A stretch of DNA of 16,782 nt. Source: Pseudomonadota bacterium. Its GTDB lineage: Bacteria > Pseudomonadota > Gammaproteobacteria > Burkholderiales > Burkholderiaceae_C. The notes beneath the pieces are model-generated. The model ran no database searches. It saw only the letters and a list, made by a program, of their open reading frames with translations, and had not been told where the DNA came from. The translations under genes were made by a program, and so were the position numbers. The stretch covers positions 1-16,782 of the forward strand of contig JAFAGF010000276.1 in assembly GCA_023422975.1 (NCBI GenBank), read 5' to 3'. This document shows positions 1 to 8,792 of the stretch, in pieces (position 1 is the first letter of the stretch; every line of letters begins with the position of its first letter).

Positions 1-181
1 GGCTGACGAAAGTACACAGACTGCAGGTAGAAGCGGTCTGCACTCAATGCTAGGCTATGCCCCATTCCTAACAAAGATCAGTTGGCATCTGTGGGCGTGC
101 GAAAGCAAAGGCCGCCCTTGCGCACACCGAAAGCGGGTGCAGTGATGGTGTTGGCTGCTCTCTCAAAGCAGAGGCATGGAC
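1..181. other. Upstream intergenic region
   Basis: No convincing gene is visible on either strand before the large macroglobulin gene. A short open frame runs here and into that gene but has no ribosome site or recognisable product. I see no clear sigma-70 promoter pair. The only notable short structure is a 5-bp inverted repeat (CAGAC/GTCTG, about 17-39), too weak to call. Confidence 0.5.
170..174 (+). promoter_or_regulatory. Shine-Dalgarno deciding the macroglobulin start
   Basis: AGAGG at 170-174 lies 7 nt before the ATG at 182 but only 1 nt before the in-frame ATG at 176. The spacing therefore favours 182 as the true start, two codons shorter than the longest open frame. Confidence 0.6.
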
Positions 182-3100
182 ATGCATTCGACACGGTTAT
201 GGGGATTGGTCGCGCTAGGACTGGGGCTGAGTGGAGGCGCACATGCGCTGTCTATCAGCCAGGTGACGCCCAGCGGTAGCGTCAATGAAGTACAGCAAAT
301 CGTGGTGCAGACCTCTGCCGACGCGGTGCGGCTGGGCAATGCCAAAGCGCCAGCACCGGTGCGTGTGCAGTGCACGCCTGCGCAGGCTGCACAAGGCACG
401 GGGCGCTGGAACCATGCGCGGGAGTGGGTGTGGCAGTTTCAGCAGACTGTGCCCGCTGGCACGCGTTGCCAGATTCAGACGGAAAAATCATTCAAATCGC
501 CTTCTGGCGCAATATTGGCGGGCGCTTCTAGCTATCAGTTTGAAGTGGCTGGGCCGACCATCATTCAGGCATGGCCCGCCACGTATGAAGCTGTGGATGA
601 ATCGCAGACCTTTGTGCTCAAGCTCAACGGCGCAGCCACAGCGTCCAGTCTGCAGCAGCATGTGCACTGCAGGGCTGAAGGTGTGGGTGAACGCATCCCA
701 GTGCGCCTGCTGGATGCCGGCAAGACGCAGGCAGTGCTTCAAGCCTTGGAGATTCAGGGCAAGGGAGATTACGTCGCGCTGGAGTGCAATCGCCGCCTGA
801 CCGCCGGCAGCAGCATGCAACTGGTGTATGGAGCGGGTGTGCAAATGGCCAGCGGTGTGAGCAACCGGCACACCAAAACGCTGGATTACCAGGTGCGCGA
901 AGCCTTTATGGCAGAGCTGCAGTGCCAGCGCGAGCGAGCCAATGTAGGGTGTTTGCCGATTCGGGATCTGGTGCTGTCTTTTTCCGCGCCGGTGCCAGAG
1001 GCGCAGGCCAAGCAGGTGCATCTGGTGCGCAATGGTCAGAAAATCCAGCCAGTCTTGGATAAAGAGCGCAAAACCACTTTCAACGAGGTACGTTTTCCTG
1101 CACCGCTGGAGCCTTTGGGCAAATACCAACTGGTGTTGCCTGAAAAGTTTCAAGACGATGCGGGGCGCAGCTTGGCGAATGCCGCCGCTTTCCCGATGGC
1201 AGTGGTCATGGGCGAGACGCCGCCGCTCGTGAAGTTTGCGGCGGCACCTTTTGGTGTGCTGGAGCGCTTTGCGGAAAGCGAAGAGGGCACTGCTGTATTG
1301 CCGCTGACTGTACGCAAGGTGGAGGCCATGGATGGGGGGGCAGGTTCCGCATCCAGCCCCCCTGCAGCGCAGGTACGCAATCTGCGGGTGGCAAACGATG
1401 CCGACATCATCCGCTGGTGGGATTTGGTGCAGCGCTATGACCGGGGTTGGATGAGCCGCAAGGACGCGCAGCGGGATGTGAAGTCCACCCTGCCTGCGCC
1501 GTTGGATGAGGAAGATCGCCATTCCATCGCTCCGCGCACGGTGTCGCTGCTTCAAGGGCAGGCAGGCGTGCAGACCGTGCACCTGCCCAAGGCGCAGGAT
1601 GGAGACCCGCGGCCTTTCGAAGTGGTGGGCATTCCTATTTCCACACCGGGTTTTCATGTACTGGAGGTGGAGTCTCCCCGTCTGGGTGCCGCGTTGTTGG
1701 ACGAGCGCATGGGCGCGCAGCGCAGCATGTTTGTGCGCACTTCGGCCTTGGTGACCAATTTGGCGGTGCATCTCAAGCTGGGCCGAGAAGGCTCTGCGGT
1801 CTGGGTCACTTCCTTGGACAAGGGCAAGCCAGTGGTGGGCGCTGACGTGCAGGTATCCGATTGCCGTGGCAAGCCCCATGCCGCTGGCAAAACCGATGCC
1901 CAAGGCTTGCTGATGTTGCCGGATCTGGACAGGGAGGCGCCGCGCTGCAACAACCACGAGGGCAGCGGCCAGTGGTTTGTCAGTGCGCGCCACAGCAGCC
2001 AGGGCGTGCAGGACATGGCGTTTGTGTGGAGTGATTGGCAGCGTGGCATTGAGCCATGGCGCTTCAATCTGCCGACTTCCTGGGGACGTGGCCCTGAATG
2101 GGTGGCGCATACGGTGCTGGATCGCAACTTGGTGCGCGCTGGTGAAACCGTGTCGATGAAGCACTTTGTGCGCCAGCAAACGCTGCAGGGGCTGGCATTG
2201 CCCCCCGATTGGCCTGCAGAGCTGGTGATTACGCATGTGGGCAGCGGGCAGCAATACAAGCAGCCTTTGCAATGGACGGCCACGCACAACGGCGGGCGCA
2301 ATGCCATCAGCAGTTTTGCGGCCCCCGTTGCGGCCAAACTGGGTTTGTACACGGTCGAGCTGCGCTGGCCAGAACAGGCACAGGGCGGCCAGCGCGTGCT
2401 GCAGTCGGGTGAGTTCCGGGTGGAAGCCTTCCGTTTGCCGGTCTTCCAAGGCAGCGTGCAACCCGTGGAAAAGTCGGTGCTGGTACAGCCCAAGGCCGTG
2501 CCGGTGGCTGTCAGCCTGAACTTTATCAATGGCGGTGCAGCCAGTGGTCACCCCGTGCAAGTCAGTGCCTTGCTGCGTGACCGAGGAGTGAGCTTTGAGC
2601 GTTGGGCAGGCTATAGCTTTCGCGCGCCGCGTGCGCAGCAGGAGGGCGATCGTGAGGCGGAAGACACCAGCAGCGATGGCGCACGTTTGGTGGCCGATAA
2701 GCTGGCGCTGAGCTTGGATGCACAGGGTCAGGGCCAGGTCACGCTGCCTGCGTTGCCCCCGATCCAGGAAGCACAGAATTTGGTGCTGGAAGCCAGCTTT
2801 GCTGACCCGAATGGCGAAATTCAGACCCTGCGCAGCAGCCACAGTGTGTGGCCGTCGGCGGTACTGGCCGGAATTCGCACCGAGGGCTGGATGTCGGTAG
2901 GCCGCAAGATGCGTTTGCAGGCGGTGGCGGTGGACACCCAAGGCAACCCGCAAGCCGGCGTGCCATTGAAGGTGCAGGCGGTGCAGCACACCACCACCAC
3001 CACACGCAAGCGTTTGGTCGGAGGTTTCTACACCTATGACAACCAGCGCAGCAGCAAGAGCTTGGGCGAGGTGTGCAGTGGCAAAAGCGACGCACGCGGC

Positions 3101-6100
3101 CTGCTGTTGTGTGAGGTGCAGGTGGTGGAGGCTGGTGAGGTCGAACTGATTGCTTCCGTGCAGGACAAACAGGGCCACACTGCGCAGGCGGCAGACACGG
3201 TCTGGGTGATGGGGCAGGGCGAGCTGTGGTTTGGTGGCCAAGACCACGACCGCATGGATGTGCTGGCAGAAAAAACCAGCTACAGCCCTGGAGAAACTGC
3301 CAAGCTGCAAGTGCGCATGCCTTTTCGCGAAGCGACAGCGCTGGTGAGCGTGGAGCGTGAAGGGGTGCTGCATACGCAGGTGATGCAGCTGGAGGGCAAA
3401 GACCCGACGATTGCGCTGCCCGTGCAGACGGGCTGGGGCCCGAATGTGTTTGTGAGTGTGCTGGCCTTGCGCGGGCGCTTGTATGAAGTGCCGTGGTACA
3501 GCTTTTTCACCTGGGGCTACAAGGCACCACGCCAGTGGTGGAATGCGTTCTGGTATGGCGGCAAAGAATACGTGGCACCTACGGCCATGGTGGATTTGAG
3601 CAAACCCGCCTTTCGGCTGGGTGTGGCCGAGTTGCAGGTGCAAGACCGTTCGCAGCAGCTGAATGTGGTGGTGCAGGCTGATAAGGCGGGCTATCAAATC
3701 CGTGAAACCGCCAAAGTCACCATCCGTGCCACGCTGCCCGATGGCAAGCCAGCGGCCCATGCCGAGGTGGCCGTGGCTGCAGTCGACAAGGCTTTGCTGG
3801 AGTTGTCGCCCAACCGCAGTTGGGATTTGCGTGCAGCCATGTGGCAGCGCCGTGGCTGGGCGGTGGATACCGCCACCGCACAAATGGAGGTGGTGGGGCG
3901 CCGCCACTATGGGCGCAAGGCCGCGGCACCGGGCGGCGGTGGCGGCCAAGGTGCGCCTACGCGTGAGCTGCTGGACACCCTGTTGCTGTGGAATCCCGTG
4001 GTGCAACTCAACGCACAAGGTCAGGCCGTGGTGGAGGTGCCGCTCAACGATGCGCTCACCAGTTTCACCATCGTGGCGGTGGCCGACGATGGGGTGCAGC
4101 GCTTTGGTTCTGGCAGCGTGGACATTCGCACCAGCCAGGATTTGCAGCTCATCAGTGGTTTGCCACCGGTGGTGCGTGAGGGTGACCAGTTCCGCGCCAT
4201 GCTGACGGTGCGCAACAGCACCGACCAACCCATGCAGGTCAAGCTGCAGCCGCATGCAGGGGATGTGGCATTGAAAGCGCAAACCGTGGAGCTTGCGGCC
4301 CAATCTGCACGCGAAGTGACGTGGGAGGTGACCGTGCCGCACAGCCTGGCGCAAGCGGCCCAAGGTACGTGGCAGTGGCGCATGGATGCGGAAGATGCCA
4401 AGAGCGGTGCCAAAGACAGTCTGGTGGTGCAACAGCGTTTGCTGCCTGCCGTACCGCTGGCTGTGCAGCAAGCCACCATCGCGCAAGTGGACGGCCGCTG
4501 GGAGCAAGCCCTGAGTTGGCCTGAGAACGCCTTGCCCGGCAGGGGCGGGGTGCGCCTGTCGTTCAGTGACAAATTGGCTGACAAGGAAGAGGGCGTGCCC
4601 GGCCTACGTGACTGGTGGGCTGCCTACCCTTACGCCTGCCTGGAACAAACCGTGGGCAAGGCCATTGGCTTGCACGATGAAGCGCTGTGGCAGCAAACCA
4701 TGGCCCAACTGCCAACGTATCTGGACGATGACGGCCTGGCCATGTACTTCCCGCCGCAAGACAGTCGCCGCGCACAAGGCAGCGACAGCCTGACCGCGCA
4801 TTTGCTGGCGGTACATCACAGCGTGAAGGCCGTGGATGCGCGCATGCAATTGCCGGCCGCCGAGCAAGCGCGCATGGAGTCGGGCCTGATCGCCTTTGTG
4901 GAGGGGCGTATTGAGCGCAAGCACTGGAGCCCGCGCCAAGATCTGGATGTGCGCAAGCTGGCCGCCATTGCCGCGCTGGCGCGCAGTGGCAAAGCACGGC
5001 CCGCCATGCTGCAGAGCATTCGCATGGCGCCGCAAGAGTGGCCCACGCATGCGCTCATTGACTGGCTCAGCATCTTGCAGCACATGCCGCAAGTGCCCAG
5101 CCGTGATGAGCGTTTGGCAGAGGTGCAGCAGTTGCTCAAAACCCGCTTGTCCTACCAGGGCTCGCAAGTGGGCTTTAGCACCGATGCCCAGGACCAATGG
5201 TGGTGGCTGATGCAAGGCGTGGACGTGAACATCGCCCGCTTGCTGCTGACCACCATCGATGACCCGGCCTGGGATGCCGAACGCACGCGCTTGGTGACTG
5301 GCTTACTGGCCCGCCAAAAGCAGGGCTCCTGGGGGACGACCACGGCCAACACCTGGGCGGGTTTGGCCTTGCGCCAGTTCTCGCAGCGCTATGAACGTGA
5401 GGAAGTCACCGGCAACACCACGGCCTTGCTGGGGACGGCCACGCAGACCGTGCACTGGAATGCCGCGCCTGCGGCGGCAGAGGGCGAGCCTGCAGCCGCC
5501 ACCGCTCTGCCCGCAGGCAGTGCGCAAAGCACAGAAAGCACGGGGCGCACCGTGTTCCTGCCCTGGGGCGAGCGCCGCATGGGGCAACTCAGCGTGCAAC
5601 ACCGTGGCACCGGCAAACCGTGGGTGGGCTTTCAGTCGGTGGCCGCCGTGCCGCGCACGCAGCCGGTGAATGCGGGGTATGTGCTGCAAAAAACCGTGAC
5701 GCCGCTGCAAGGCGCTAACAGCCAGGGCTGGAAGCGTGGTGATCTGGTGCGCATTCGCCTGGAAGTGACGGCCAGTGCCGACATGACGTGGGTGGCGCTG
5801 AGCGACCCCATTCCTGCGGGTGCCACCATTGTGGGCAGCGGTCTGGGGCGTGACTCGGACATTGCCCAGCAAGGCGAAGGCGCTGGTGAAGGAACTTGGC
5901 CGGACTTTGTGGAGCGAGGCCAGGACAGCTACCGGGTCTACTGGGGTTACCTGCCCAAGGGGAAGGCGGCGGTGGAATACACCGTGCGCTTGAACAATGC
6001 GGGCGATTTTGCCCTGCCGCCCACGCGCGCCGAGGCCCTGTACGCCCCCGAAATGTTTGGCGAGTTGCCCAATGCGCGCTGGAAGGTAGCGCAGCCTTGA
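182..6100 (+). CDS. Bacterial alpha-2-macroglobulin family protein, thioester-containing
   Basis: This 1972-residue protein is a periplasmic protease-trapping or envelope-protecting protein of the bacterial alpha-2-macroglobulin family (MG2 and MG-like domains). A signal peptide is visible at residues 1-22: hydrophobic core after HSTRLWG, AHA cleavage site, no lipobox cysteine. The mature protein is therefore probably soluble, unlike lipidated E. coli YfhM. The thioester motif CLEQ starts at Cys1486, inside the usual PYACLEQ context. Just before the conserved RELLDTLLLWNP segment lies a basic, glycine-rich loop (about residues 1240-1256, GGGGG), a candidate bait region. The C-terminal part has the WKRGDLVRIRLEV / DPIPAGA pattern of the closing MG10-type domain. 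In many Gram-negatives this gene sits next to pbpC; here pbpC lies 8.8 kb downstream. A terminator follows directly. The family call is certain; the role in protease defence is known for relatives and inferred here. Confidence 0.95.
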   Translation: MHSTRLWGLVALGLGLSGGAHALSISQVTPSGSVNEVQQIVVQTSADAVRLGNAKAPAPVRVQCTPAQAAQGTGRWNHAREWVWQFQQTVPAGTRCQIQTEKSFKSPSGAILAGASSYQFEVAGPTIIQAWPATYEAVDESQTFVLKLNGAATASSLQQHVHCRAEGVGERIPVRLLDAGKTQAVLQALEIQGKGDYVALECNRRLTAGSSMQLVYGAGVQMASGVSNRHTKTLDYQVREAFMAELQCQRERANVGCLPIRDLVLSFSAPVPEAQAKQVHLVRNGQKIQPVLDKERKTTFNEVRFPAPLEPLGKYQLVLPEKFQDDAGRSLANAAAFPMAVVMGETPPLVKFAAAPFGVLERFAESEEGTAVLPLTVRKVEAMDGGAGSASSPPAAQVRNLRVANDADIIRWWDLVQRYDRGWMSRKDAQRDVKSTLPAPLDEEDRHSIAPRTVSLLQGQAGVQTVHLPKAQDGDPRPFEVVGIPISTPGFHVLEVESPRLGAALLDERMGAQRSMFVRTSALVTNLAVHLKLGREGSAVWVTSLDKGKPVVGADVQVSDCRGKPHAAGKTDAQGLLMLPDLDREAPRCNNHEGSGQWFVSARHSSQGVQDMAFVWSDWQRGIEPWRFNLPTSWGRGPEWVAHTVLDRNLVRAGETVSMKHFVRQQTLQGLALPPDWPAELVITHVGSGQQYKQPLQWTATHNGGRNAISSFAAPVAAKLGLYTVELRWPEQAQGGQRVLQSGEFRVEAFRLPVFQGSVQPVEKSVLVQPKAVPVAVSLNFINGGAASGHPVQVSALLRDRGVSFERWAGYSFRAPRAQQEGDREAEDTSSDGARLVADKLALSLDAQGQGQVTLPALPPIQEAQNLVLEASFADPNGEIQTLRSSHSVWPSAVLAGIRTEGWMSVGRKMRLQAVAVDTQGNPQAGVPLKVQAVQHTTTTTRKRLVGGFYTYDNQRSSKSLGEVCSGKSDARGLLLCEVQVVEAGEVELIASVQDKQGHTAQAADTVWVMGQGELWFGGQDHDRMDVLAEKTSYSPGETAKLQVRMPFREATALVSVEREGVLHTQVMQLEGKDPTIALPVQTGWGPNVFVSVLALRGRLYEVPWYSFFTWGYKAPRQWWNAFWYGGKEYVAPTAMVDLSKPAFRLGVAELQVQDRSQQLNVVVQADKAGYQIRETAKVTIRATLPDGKPAAHAEVAVAAVDKALLELSPNRSWDLRAAMWQRRGWAVDTATAQMEVVGRRHYGRKAAAPGGGGGQGAPTRELLDTLLLWNPVVQLNAQGQAVVEVPLNDALTSFTIVAVADDGVQRFGSGSVDIRTSQDLQLISGLPPVVREGDQFRAMLTVRNSTDQPMQVKLQPHAGDVALKAQTVELAAQSAREVTWEVTVPHSLAQAAQGTWQWRMDAEDAKSGAKDSLVVQQRLLPAVPLAVQQATIAQVDGRWEQALSWPENALPGRGGVRLSFSDKLADKEEGVPGLRDWWAAYPYACLEQTVGKAIGLHDEALWQQTMAQLPTYLDDDGLAMYFPPQDSRRAQGSDSLTAHLLAVHHSVKAVDARMQLPAAEQARMESGLIAFVEGRIERKHWSPRQDLDVRKLAAIAALARSGKARPAMLQSIRMAPQEWPTHALIDWLSILQHMPQVPSRDERLAEVQQLLKTRLSYQGSQVGFSTDAQDQWWWLMQGVDVNIARLLLTTIDDPAWDAERTRLVTGLLARQKQGSWGTTTANTWAGLALRQFSQRYEREEVTGNTTALLGTATQTVHWNAAPAAAEGEPAAATALPAGSAQSTESTGRTVFLPWGERRMGQLSVQHRGTGKPWVGFQSVAAVPRTQPVNAGYVLQKTVTPLQGANSQGWKRGDLVRIRLEVTASADMTWVALSDPIPAGATIVGSGLGRDSDIAQQGEGAGEGTWPDFVERGQDSYRVYWGYLPKGKAAVEYTVRLNNAGDFALPPTRAEALYAPEMFGELPNARWKVAQP

Positions 6101-6106
6101 TTCCTG

Positions 6107-6143
6107 GATGGGGTGGCGTTGTATGGCTACCCCATCACTTTTT
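6107..6143 (+). terminator. Intrinsic terminator after the macroglobulin gene
   Basis: An 11-bp stem (arms 6107-6117 and 6126-6136, one G-U pair) with an 8-nt loop is followed after two bases by five T residues at 6139-6143. It begins 7 nt after the stop codon, so the macroglobulin transcript probably ends here. The next gene starts only 25 nt later and may rely on read-through or on a promoter inside this short gap. Confidence 0.8.
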
Positions 6144-6167
6144 GATTGAAACCTGAAAGAACGTTGT

Positions 6168-6470
6168 ATGCACTATTTGCTGACCTACCACTACACCGAT
6201 GACTACCTGGAGCGCCGCGGGGAATTCCGCAATGCCCATTTGCGCCAAGCTTGGGAGTGGCAAGCGCGCGGCGCACTGCTGCTGGGCGGTGCGGTGGGTG
6301 ACCCGGCGGACAGCGCCGTGCTGGTATTTGACTGCGACAACGCACAGGCGGTGGAGCAGTTTGTGCAGGCCGATGCGTACTTTAAAAATGGGCTGGTGCG
6401 CAGCTACCGCATCCAGCCGTGGACCACGGTGGTGGGGGCACAGGCCAGCACGCCGATTCGCCCTGATTAA
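6168..6470 (+). CDS. YciI family protein
   Basis: This 100-residue protein belongs to the YciI / YCII-related family, small dimeric alpha-beta barrels with a ferredoxin-like fold whose reaction is mostly unknown. Seen in the sequence: the N-terminal strand HYLLTYHYT, a conserved histidine in the RNAHL helix (His24), the GDPAD turn (Asp45, Asp48) after the GALLLGGAV strand, and the family-typical C-terminal pattern DAYFKNGLVRSYRIQPW. The length is normal for the family. The start is supported by a weak purine-rich site (GAAAGA) 7 nt upstream. It sits alone between two terminator-like structures, so it is probably transcribed as a single gene. Orthologues are common in beta- and gammaproteobacteria. 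No substrate can be deduced from the neighbours. Confidence 0.88.
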   Translation: MHYLLTYHYTDDYLERRGEFRNAHLRQAWEWQARGALLLGGAVGDPADSAVLVFDCDNAQAVEQFVQADAYFKNGLVRSYRIQPWTTVVGAQASTPIRPD

Positions 6471-6471
6471 T

Positions 6472-6563
6472 AAAAAAATAGCGGCTAGCGTAGTATTTAA
6501 AAGGTTTTTGATGTGTTTTGACCTTTAAAGTAAGGAATAACCAGCGTTAGTTGCTACTTTTTT
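6472..6563. repeat. Comamonadaceae-type palindromic repeat, copy 1 (terminator-like)
   Basis: A-run at 6472-6478, outer arm TAGCGGCTAGCG (6479-6490), and complementary outer arm CGTTAGTTGCTA (6545-6556), which pairs over 12 positions with three G-U pairs in + strand RNA. Six T residues follow (6558-6563). An inner imperfect pair (TTTAAAAGGT with ACCTTTAAA) nests inside. The layout and outer-arm sequence match the second copy at 13062-13155. It begins right after the yciI stop codon and probably serves as its terminator. Confidence 0.75.
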
Positions 6564-6660
6564 AATACAAGCAGATCAGACTGCGTGCTTTGTCTGACGC
6601 GTTGCCTTGCAGCGGAGTGCGCATACTTCGCTACCCAGTCTTTCTCACCGCGTGACGACC
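6564..6660. other. Leader region of the BCCT transporter gene
   Basis: About 100 bp lie between the palindromic repeat and the betT start. It must hold the betT promoter if the repeat terminates upstream transcription. I see only a weak candidate (TTGCCT, then TACTTC with 16 bp between, about 6602-6629) and no strong ribosome site before the ATG. Confidence 0.35.
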
Positions 6661-8718
6661 ATGAACACTCCAGCTTCTGAACCAGGTGTACGCACCGCAC
6701 CCACCACGACTTTCTCCGCCCCGGTGGTGGTGCCGGCCTTGCTGGTCTTGGTCGCGCTGCTGGTTTTGTGTGGCGCTTTTCCGGCGCAGGCAGACAGCTG
6801 GTTCTCGCGTGCCCAAGCTTGGGTGGTGGGGCATTTTGACTGGTTCTATACCGTTATCGCCACGCTGTTTCTGCTGTTTCTGGTGCTGCTGGCGGTCAGC
6901 CGTTACGGTGATATCCGCCTCGGACCGGACGATGCCAAGCCCGAATTCAGTTTTGTGTCGTGGACGGCCATGCTCTTTGCCGCAGGCATGGGCATTGGCC
7001 TGATGTACTTTGGCGTGGGCGAGCCACTGCAGCATTACCTCAATCCACCCACCCAAGTGGCGGGTACGGCGGGTGCGGCCAAAGAGGCTTTGACGTCCAC
7101 CTTCTTCCACTGGGGGTTTCACGCCTGGGCCATTTACGGGGTGATGGGGCTGACGCTGGCTTACTTCGGCTTTCGCTACAACTTGCCCCTGACGATGCGC
7201 TCTGGCCTGTACCCCTTGCTGCAGCAGCGCATCAACGGTCCGATTGGGCATGGCGTGGACGCGTTCGCCTTGGTGGGCACCATCGCAGGTCTGTCAACCA
7301 CGTTGGGCTATGGCGCCATGCAGCTGGCCGCGGGCTTGCATCTGGTGACGGGCTGGGACACCAGCACTGCGGCATTCCGCGTGGGCGTGATTGTGGCTGT
7401 GGTGGCGTTGGCGGGGCTGTCGGCGGCTTCCGGGCTGGACAAAGGTGTGCGCCGTTTGTCTGAAGTGAATCTGATCCTGACGTTTGTGCTGCTGGGCTTT
7501 GTGCTGCTGTTTGGGCCGACGGTGTTTTTGTTGCAGGCATTCAGTGAAAACATCGGCAATTACGCCTCTGAGCTGATCAGCCTGTCGCTGCGCACTTTTG
7601 CGTATGAGCCGGCCCAAGACCCGAATTGGTTTGGTGGCTGGACCATTTTGTACTGGGCGTGGTGGATCTCGTGGTCGCCTTTTGTGGGCATGTTCATTGC
7701 CCGTATTTCGCGCGGTCGCACGGTGCGCGAATTCATCATTGGTGTGCTGCTGATTCCCACTGCCTTTAACCTCTTGTGGATGACGGCATTTGGCAATGGC
7801 GCCATCTGGATCGACACCCATGTGGCCCAGGGGGCACTGGCGCAAACCGTGGGCAATGTGGATGCCTTGCTGTTTCGCTTTTTTGAATACCTGCCACTGA
7901 CCCGCGCTGTGTCATGGCTGGCCATCGTATTGATTGCCTTGTTTTTTGTGACTTCGGCCGACTCGGGTGCCTATGTGGTGGATGCCATCGCTTCGCGCGG
8001 TGATCCGCAGTCGCCCATTTGGCAGCGGCTGTTTTGGGCTGCAGTGCTGGGCGTGACGGCGGTGGTGCTGTTGCTGGCTGGTGGGCTCAAGGCTTTGCAG
8101 GCGATGACCTTGGTGGCGGCCATGCCAGTGGCAGCCATCATGGGGATGCTGTGTGTAGGCCTGTGGCGCGGCATGAAGGCCGATGTCACCCATGCCCGGC
8201 AAGACCTGTCGCCCGCTACCAATTTCTGGACGGGGCAGCACTGGCGCAAGCGCTTGGAGCTGATCGTGCACCAGCCGTCCGCCGGGGATGTGAAAAGCTT
8301 TTTGCAGAAAACCGTGCTGCCAGCGATGCGCGAGGTGGCTGCAGAACTGCAACGCCAGGGGGTGGAGGTGCAGGTCCACGATGAAAGCCGCAGCACCGAA
8401 GGTGCGGATGCAGGTACCGTGCGGCTGGTGATCCCTGCGCCACAGCTGCGTGACTTTGTCTACGGGGTGCGGCCTGTTGCCCGCAAGTTGCCTGGTTTTA
8501 TGCTGACCGAGGTCACCGATGAAGCATCGAACCAGCGCCGCCACGTGGTGGAGCCTGTGACCTTTTTTGCCGATGGTCGTGAGGGTTATGACATTCAGTA
8601 CCTGCGCCATGAAGAATTGATTGCCGACATTTTGCGCAACTATGAGCGCTACCTGTCTGTCAGCGCCGACCAGCGCGCAGCGCTGTTGAACCGGGCACCT
8701 GGGCATACCGAGCTTTGA
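6661..8718 (+). CDS. betT: BCCT family transporter, BetT-like choline importer
   Basis: This 685-residue inner-membrane secondary transporter belongs to the betaine/choline/carnitine family. It has about 12 hydrophobic segments from residue 20 to 500, the family glycine motif GMGIGLMYFGVGEP (109-122), and the aromatic signature ILYWAWWISWSPF (about 329-341) followed by ARISRGRT. A long hydrophilic C-terminal domain (about 505-685) ends in RAPGHT. Total length and this domain match E. coli BetT (677 aa, proton-coupled high-affinity choline uptake) better than sodium-coupled BetP types, which are shorter. Substrate and osmotic control are inferred from that similarity. An upstream TTG at 6607 would add 18 unconserved residues; ATG 6661 is preferred. 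No betAB oxidation genes lie nearby, so imported choline would be processed by genes elsewhere. Confidence 0.9.
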   Translation: MNTPASEPGVRTAPTTTFSAPVVVPALLVLVALLVLCGAFPAQADSWFSRAQAWVVGHFDWFYTVIATLFLLFLVLLAVSRYGDIRLGPDDAKPEFSFVSWTAMLFAAGMGIGLMYFGVGEPLQHYLNPPTQVAGTAGAAKEALTSTFFHWGFHAWAIYGVMGLTLAYFGFRYNLPLTMRSGLYPLLQQRINGPIGHGVDAFALVGTIAGLSTTLGYGAMQLAAGLHLVTGWDTSTAAFRVGVIVAVVALAGLSAASGLDKGVRRLSEVNLILTFVLLGFVLLFGPTVFLLQAFSENIGNYASELISLSLRTFAYEPAQDPNWFGGWTILYWAWWISWSPFVGMFIARISRGRTVREFIIGVLLIPTAFNLLWMTAFGNGAIWIDTHVAQGALAQTVGNVDALLFRFFEYLPLTRAVSWLAIVLIALFFVTSADSGAYVVDAIASRGDPQSPIWQRLFWAAVLGVTAVVLLLAGGLKALQAMTLVAAMPVAAIMGMLCVGLWRGMKADVTHARQDLSPATNFWTGQHWRKRLELIVHQPSAGDVKSFLQKTVLPAMREVAAELQRQGVEVQVHDESRSTEGADAGTVRLVIPAPQLRDFVYGVRPVARKLPGFMLTEVTDEASNQRRHVVEPVTFFADGREGYDIQYLRHEELIADILRNYERYLSVSADQRAALLNRAPGHTEL

Positions 8719-8739
8719 GCTGCTGCTGGAGTGATGGAT

Positions 8740-8756
8740 TTGTGAAAATTTTGTGA
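8740..8756 (+). repeat. Two TTGTGA units spaced 11 bp apart
   Basis: TTGTGA occurs at 8740-8745 and again at 8751-8756, with start-to-start spacing of exactly 11 bp. This is the period of direct-repeat response-regulator sites. The units lie about 90 bp before ugpC, upstream of the better PhoB-like units and out of phase with them by 2 bp. Confidence 0.45.
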
Positions 8757-8792
8757 CGATGTGCGATTTTTAGAGGGTTATCACCGACGAAG

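Noticed and set aside
2988..3004. CAC/ACC tandem repeats within the macroglobulin gene
   Set aside because: They encode a short run of threonines in a coding sequence; too short to be a contingency repeat, and a period-3 change would not alter the frame.
488..4507. Open frame of 1339 codons on the minus strand, antisense to the macroglobulin gene
   Set aside because: The translation is rich in His, Gln, Arg and Leu with no recognisable domain, as expected from the shadow of GC-rich codon use in a long gene. No ribosome site or promoter was seen.
6607..6660. TTG start for the BCCT transporter
   Set aside because: It would add 18 residues with no family likeness and has no ribosome site; ATG 6661 fits the family N-terminus.
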